A stretch of 64,000 nt of DNA, from assembly GCF_031157355.1 (NCBI RefSeq), contig NZ_JAVIFT010000001.1, positions 930,001-994,000 of the forward strand, read 5' to 3'. How positions within the stretch are numbered: position 1 is the first letter of the stretch; every line of letters begins with the position of its first letter. This document shows, piece after piece, positions 62,711-64,000 of the stretch. The notes under the pieces were generated by a model that saw only the letters and a list, made by a program, of their open reading frames with translations, did not search any database and was not told where the DNA came from. This DNA is from Hyphomicrobium sp. LHD-15. GTDB lineage: Bacteria > Pseudomonadota > Alphaproteobacteria > Rhizobiales > Hyphomicrobiaceae. A program made the position numbers and the translations under genes.

Positions 62711-63019
62711 TCAGCCCTTCATCATGTTGATGTCCTCAACCGCGATCGAGCCGCGGTTGCGGAAATAGACGACGATGATGGCGAGCCCGATCGCGGACTC
62801 GGCCGCGGCGACCGTTAGGATGAACAGCGCAAACACCTGCCCGACGAGATCGGCGTGGAAGTGCGAGAAGGCGACGAAGTTGATGTTGACCGCGAGCAGC
62901 ATCAGCTCGACCGACATCAGAATGACGATCACGTTCTTCCGGTTGAGGAAGATGCCGAACATGCCGAGCGTGAACAGGCACGCCGCAACCGTCAGATAAT
63001 GACCGAGCCCGATTTCCAC
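62711..63019 (-). CDS. nuoK: NADH-quinone oxidoreductase subunit K
   Basis: This encodes 102 residues with three helices. [49 protein letters not shown] contains the conserved Glu of the membrane proton path (SVELM). Length and position between nuoJ and nuoL fit. Confidence 0.97.
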   Translation of the reverse strand: MEIGLGHYLTVAACLFTLGMFGIFLNRKNVIVILMSVELMLLAVNINFVAFSHFHADLVGQVFALFILTVAAAESAIGLAIIVVYFRNRGSIAVEDINMMKG

Positions 63020-63082
63020 GGCGCCCCCCCTCTCAATTCCGGAAATGCGGCGCAGAGCCTGCGCCGAAGATTACGTCCGCCG

Positions 63083-63691
63083 TCATAGCCCCTGCCCCGG
63101 TTTGACCTTGACGAGCTCGACGGCCGTCTTCGGCCCGCGGGCCACCTGGGCGGCGATGGACTGGCGCTTGACGCCTTCCTTGTGACGCAGCGTCAGCACG
63201 ATGGCGCCGACCATGGCCACGAGGAGCACGAGGCCGGCCCCCTGAAAGAAGTAGATGTATTTGGTGTAGAGGATCTGCCCGAGCGCTTCGGTGTTGGTCA
63301 CGCCTTGCGGGATGGGAGAGGCTACGGAGCTTGCGGGCGTAGGCGCAATGACGCGAGCCCCCAGCAGCGCGATAAGCTCGGCCAGCACCACGCCTCCGAC
63401 CAGCAGGCCGACAGGGGCATTCTTAATAAAGCCCGCGCGCAGCTCCGCGAAATCGACGTCGAGCATCATGACGACGAACAGGAACAGCACGGCGACGGCG
63501 CCGACGTAGACAATGATCAGCAGCATCGCCAGGAATTCGGCGTTGAGCAGGATGAAGAGCCCGGCCGCGTTGAAGAAGGCCAGGATCAGGAACAACACGG
63601 CATGCACCGGGTTTTTCGCGACGATCACGGCGGCTCCGGAGGCAAGCGCCAGCGTCGAGAAAAGATAGAAGAAGATCGCCGTCAGTGCCAT
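63083..63691 (-). CDS. nuoJ: NADH-quinone oxidoreductase subunit J
   Basis: This encodes 202 residues with five helices. YLFSTLALASGAAVIVAKNPVHAVLFLILAFFNAAGLFILLNAEFLAMLLIIVYVGAVAVLFLFVVMMLDVD is the conserved core. The C-terminal ~35 residues are a basic cytoplasmic tail. It lies between nuoI and nuoK. Confidence 0.96.
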   Translation of the reverse strand: MALTAIFFYLFSTLALASGAAVIVAKNPVHAVLFLILAFFNAAGLFILLNAEFLAMLLIIVYVGAVAVLFLFVVMMLDVDFAELRAGFIKNAPVGLLVGGVVLAELIALLGARVIAPTPASSVASPIPQGVTNTEALGQILYTKYIYFFQGAGLVLLVAMVGAIVLTLRHKEGVKRQSIAAQVARGPKTAVELVKVKPGQGL

Positions 63692-63756
63692 TTCCCCTCC
63701 GTCCCCTCTTCCCTTCGAACACGCAGGAAAAGAGGAAGTTTTTTTACTTCAGCCGA

Positions 63757-64000
63757 TCACCGGTACGGCGCGTCGAGCGCGATGTTCTTCGCGATCTCGC
63801 GCTCCCAGCGATCTCCGTTCGCGAGCAGACGCTCCTTCGAGTAGTAGAGCTCCTCGCGCGTTTCCGTCGCAAACTCGAAATTCGGGCCCTCGACAATGGC
63901 GTCGACCGGGCAGGCCTCCTGGCAGAGGCCGCAATAGATGCATTTCACCATGTCGATGTCGTAGCGGGTCGTGCGCCGCGTGCCGTCGTTGCGGCGAGGA
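63757..64000 (-). CDS. nuoI: NADH-quinone oxidoreductase subunit I, C-terminal part (5' end outside window)
   Basis: The frame is open to the last base of the window, so the start lies beyond it. The visible ~80 residues hold the second 4Fe-4S cluster motif, [16 protein letters not shown], preceded by [13 protein letters not shown] and followed by [44 protein letters not shown]. This subunit carries clusters N6a and N6b in the peripheral arm. Confidence 0.96.
   Translation of the reverse strand, partial: PRRNDGTRRTTRYDIDMVKCIYCGLCQEACPVDAIVEGPNFEFATETREELYYSKERLLANGDRWEREIAKNIALDAPYR

Overview
The window is about 64 kb of a GC-rich alphaproteobacterial chromosome. It most resembles a Hyphomicrobium-like (Hyphomicrobiales) serine-cycle methylotroph. 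Three things support this. First, a serine-cycle block runs sgaA - mclA - mtkA - mtkB - ppc, with ftfL nearby. Second, there is a circularly permuted, two-piece tmRNA gene of the alphaproteobacterial type. Third, the right end has the order nuoI-J-K-L-M-N / birA / rnj / mce / DUF1467 / proS / lolC / lolD / dnaE, which is familiar from this class. I saw no insertion sequence, prophage, CRISPR array, rRNA or tRNA gene.

Layout. 0-2.5 kb: the 3' end of an EAL (c-di-GMP phosphodiesterase) gene, two small exported proteins, and sspB. 2.5-2.9 kb: ssrA (tmRNA) on the minus strand directly upstream of sspB, so the degradation tag and its ClpXP adaptor are neighbours. 3-5.2 kb: a CPBP membrane protease, then thyA and folA. 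5.4-9.4 kb: hflK-hflC-DUF2065-Do protease, a membrane-protein quality-control group. 9.4-11.2 kb: psd-pssA (phosphatidylethanolamine synthesis). 11.4-18 kb: a coiled-coil membrane protein, a HerA-like ATPase, a soluble histidine kinase, an orphan TRAP-type binding protein and mscL. 18-21.4 kb: a two-part sodium/solute symporter and prolyl iminopeptidase.

21.6-34 kb is the metabolic core. A LuxR-type regulator with a degenerate receiver lies in front of a long intergenic region with inverted repeats. Then come sgaA and the run mclA-mtkA-mtkB-ppc, which carry C1 units from glycine/serine through PEP, oxaloacetate, malate and malyl-CoA back to glyoxylate plus acetyl-CoA. ftfL supplies the tetrahydrofolate-bound C1 unit. 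hprA, glyA, gck, eno, mtdA and fch are not in the window. The PEP carboxylase is a divergent type with altered active-site motifs.

34-43.8 kb: small membrane and sensory proteins, rplU-rpmA-GNAT-obgE, an L,D-transpeptidase with a long coiled coil, a rhomboid protease and an alpha/beta hydrolase. 43.9-54.8 kb: dnaE, ubiB, lolD-lolC, proS, DUF1467 and mce. 54.8-64 kb: rnj, birA, a PilZ protein and the distal half of the complex I operon.

Notable non-coding content: the ssrA gene; an intergenic repeat family of roughly 52-76 bp with five copies or fragments, two of them tandem and identical; a run of nested hairpins between DUF1467 and proS that may be a structured RNA; GGGTAG/CTACCC half-sites upstream of sgaA; and several good terminators. 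All function calls come from reading the sequence and from knowledge of the families. No database search was run.
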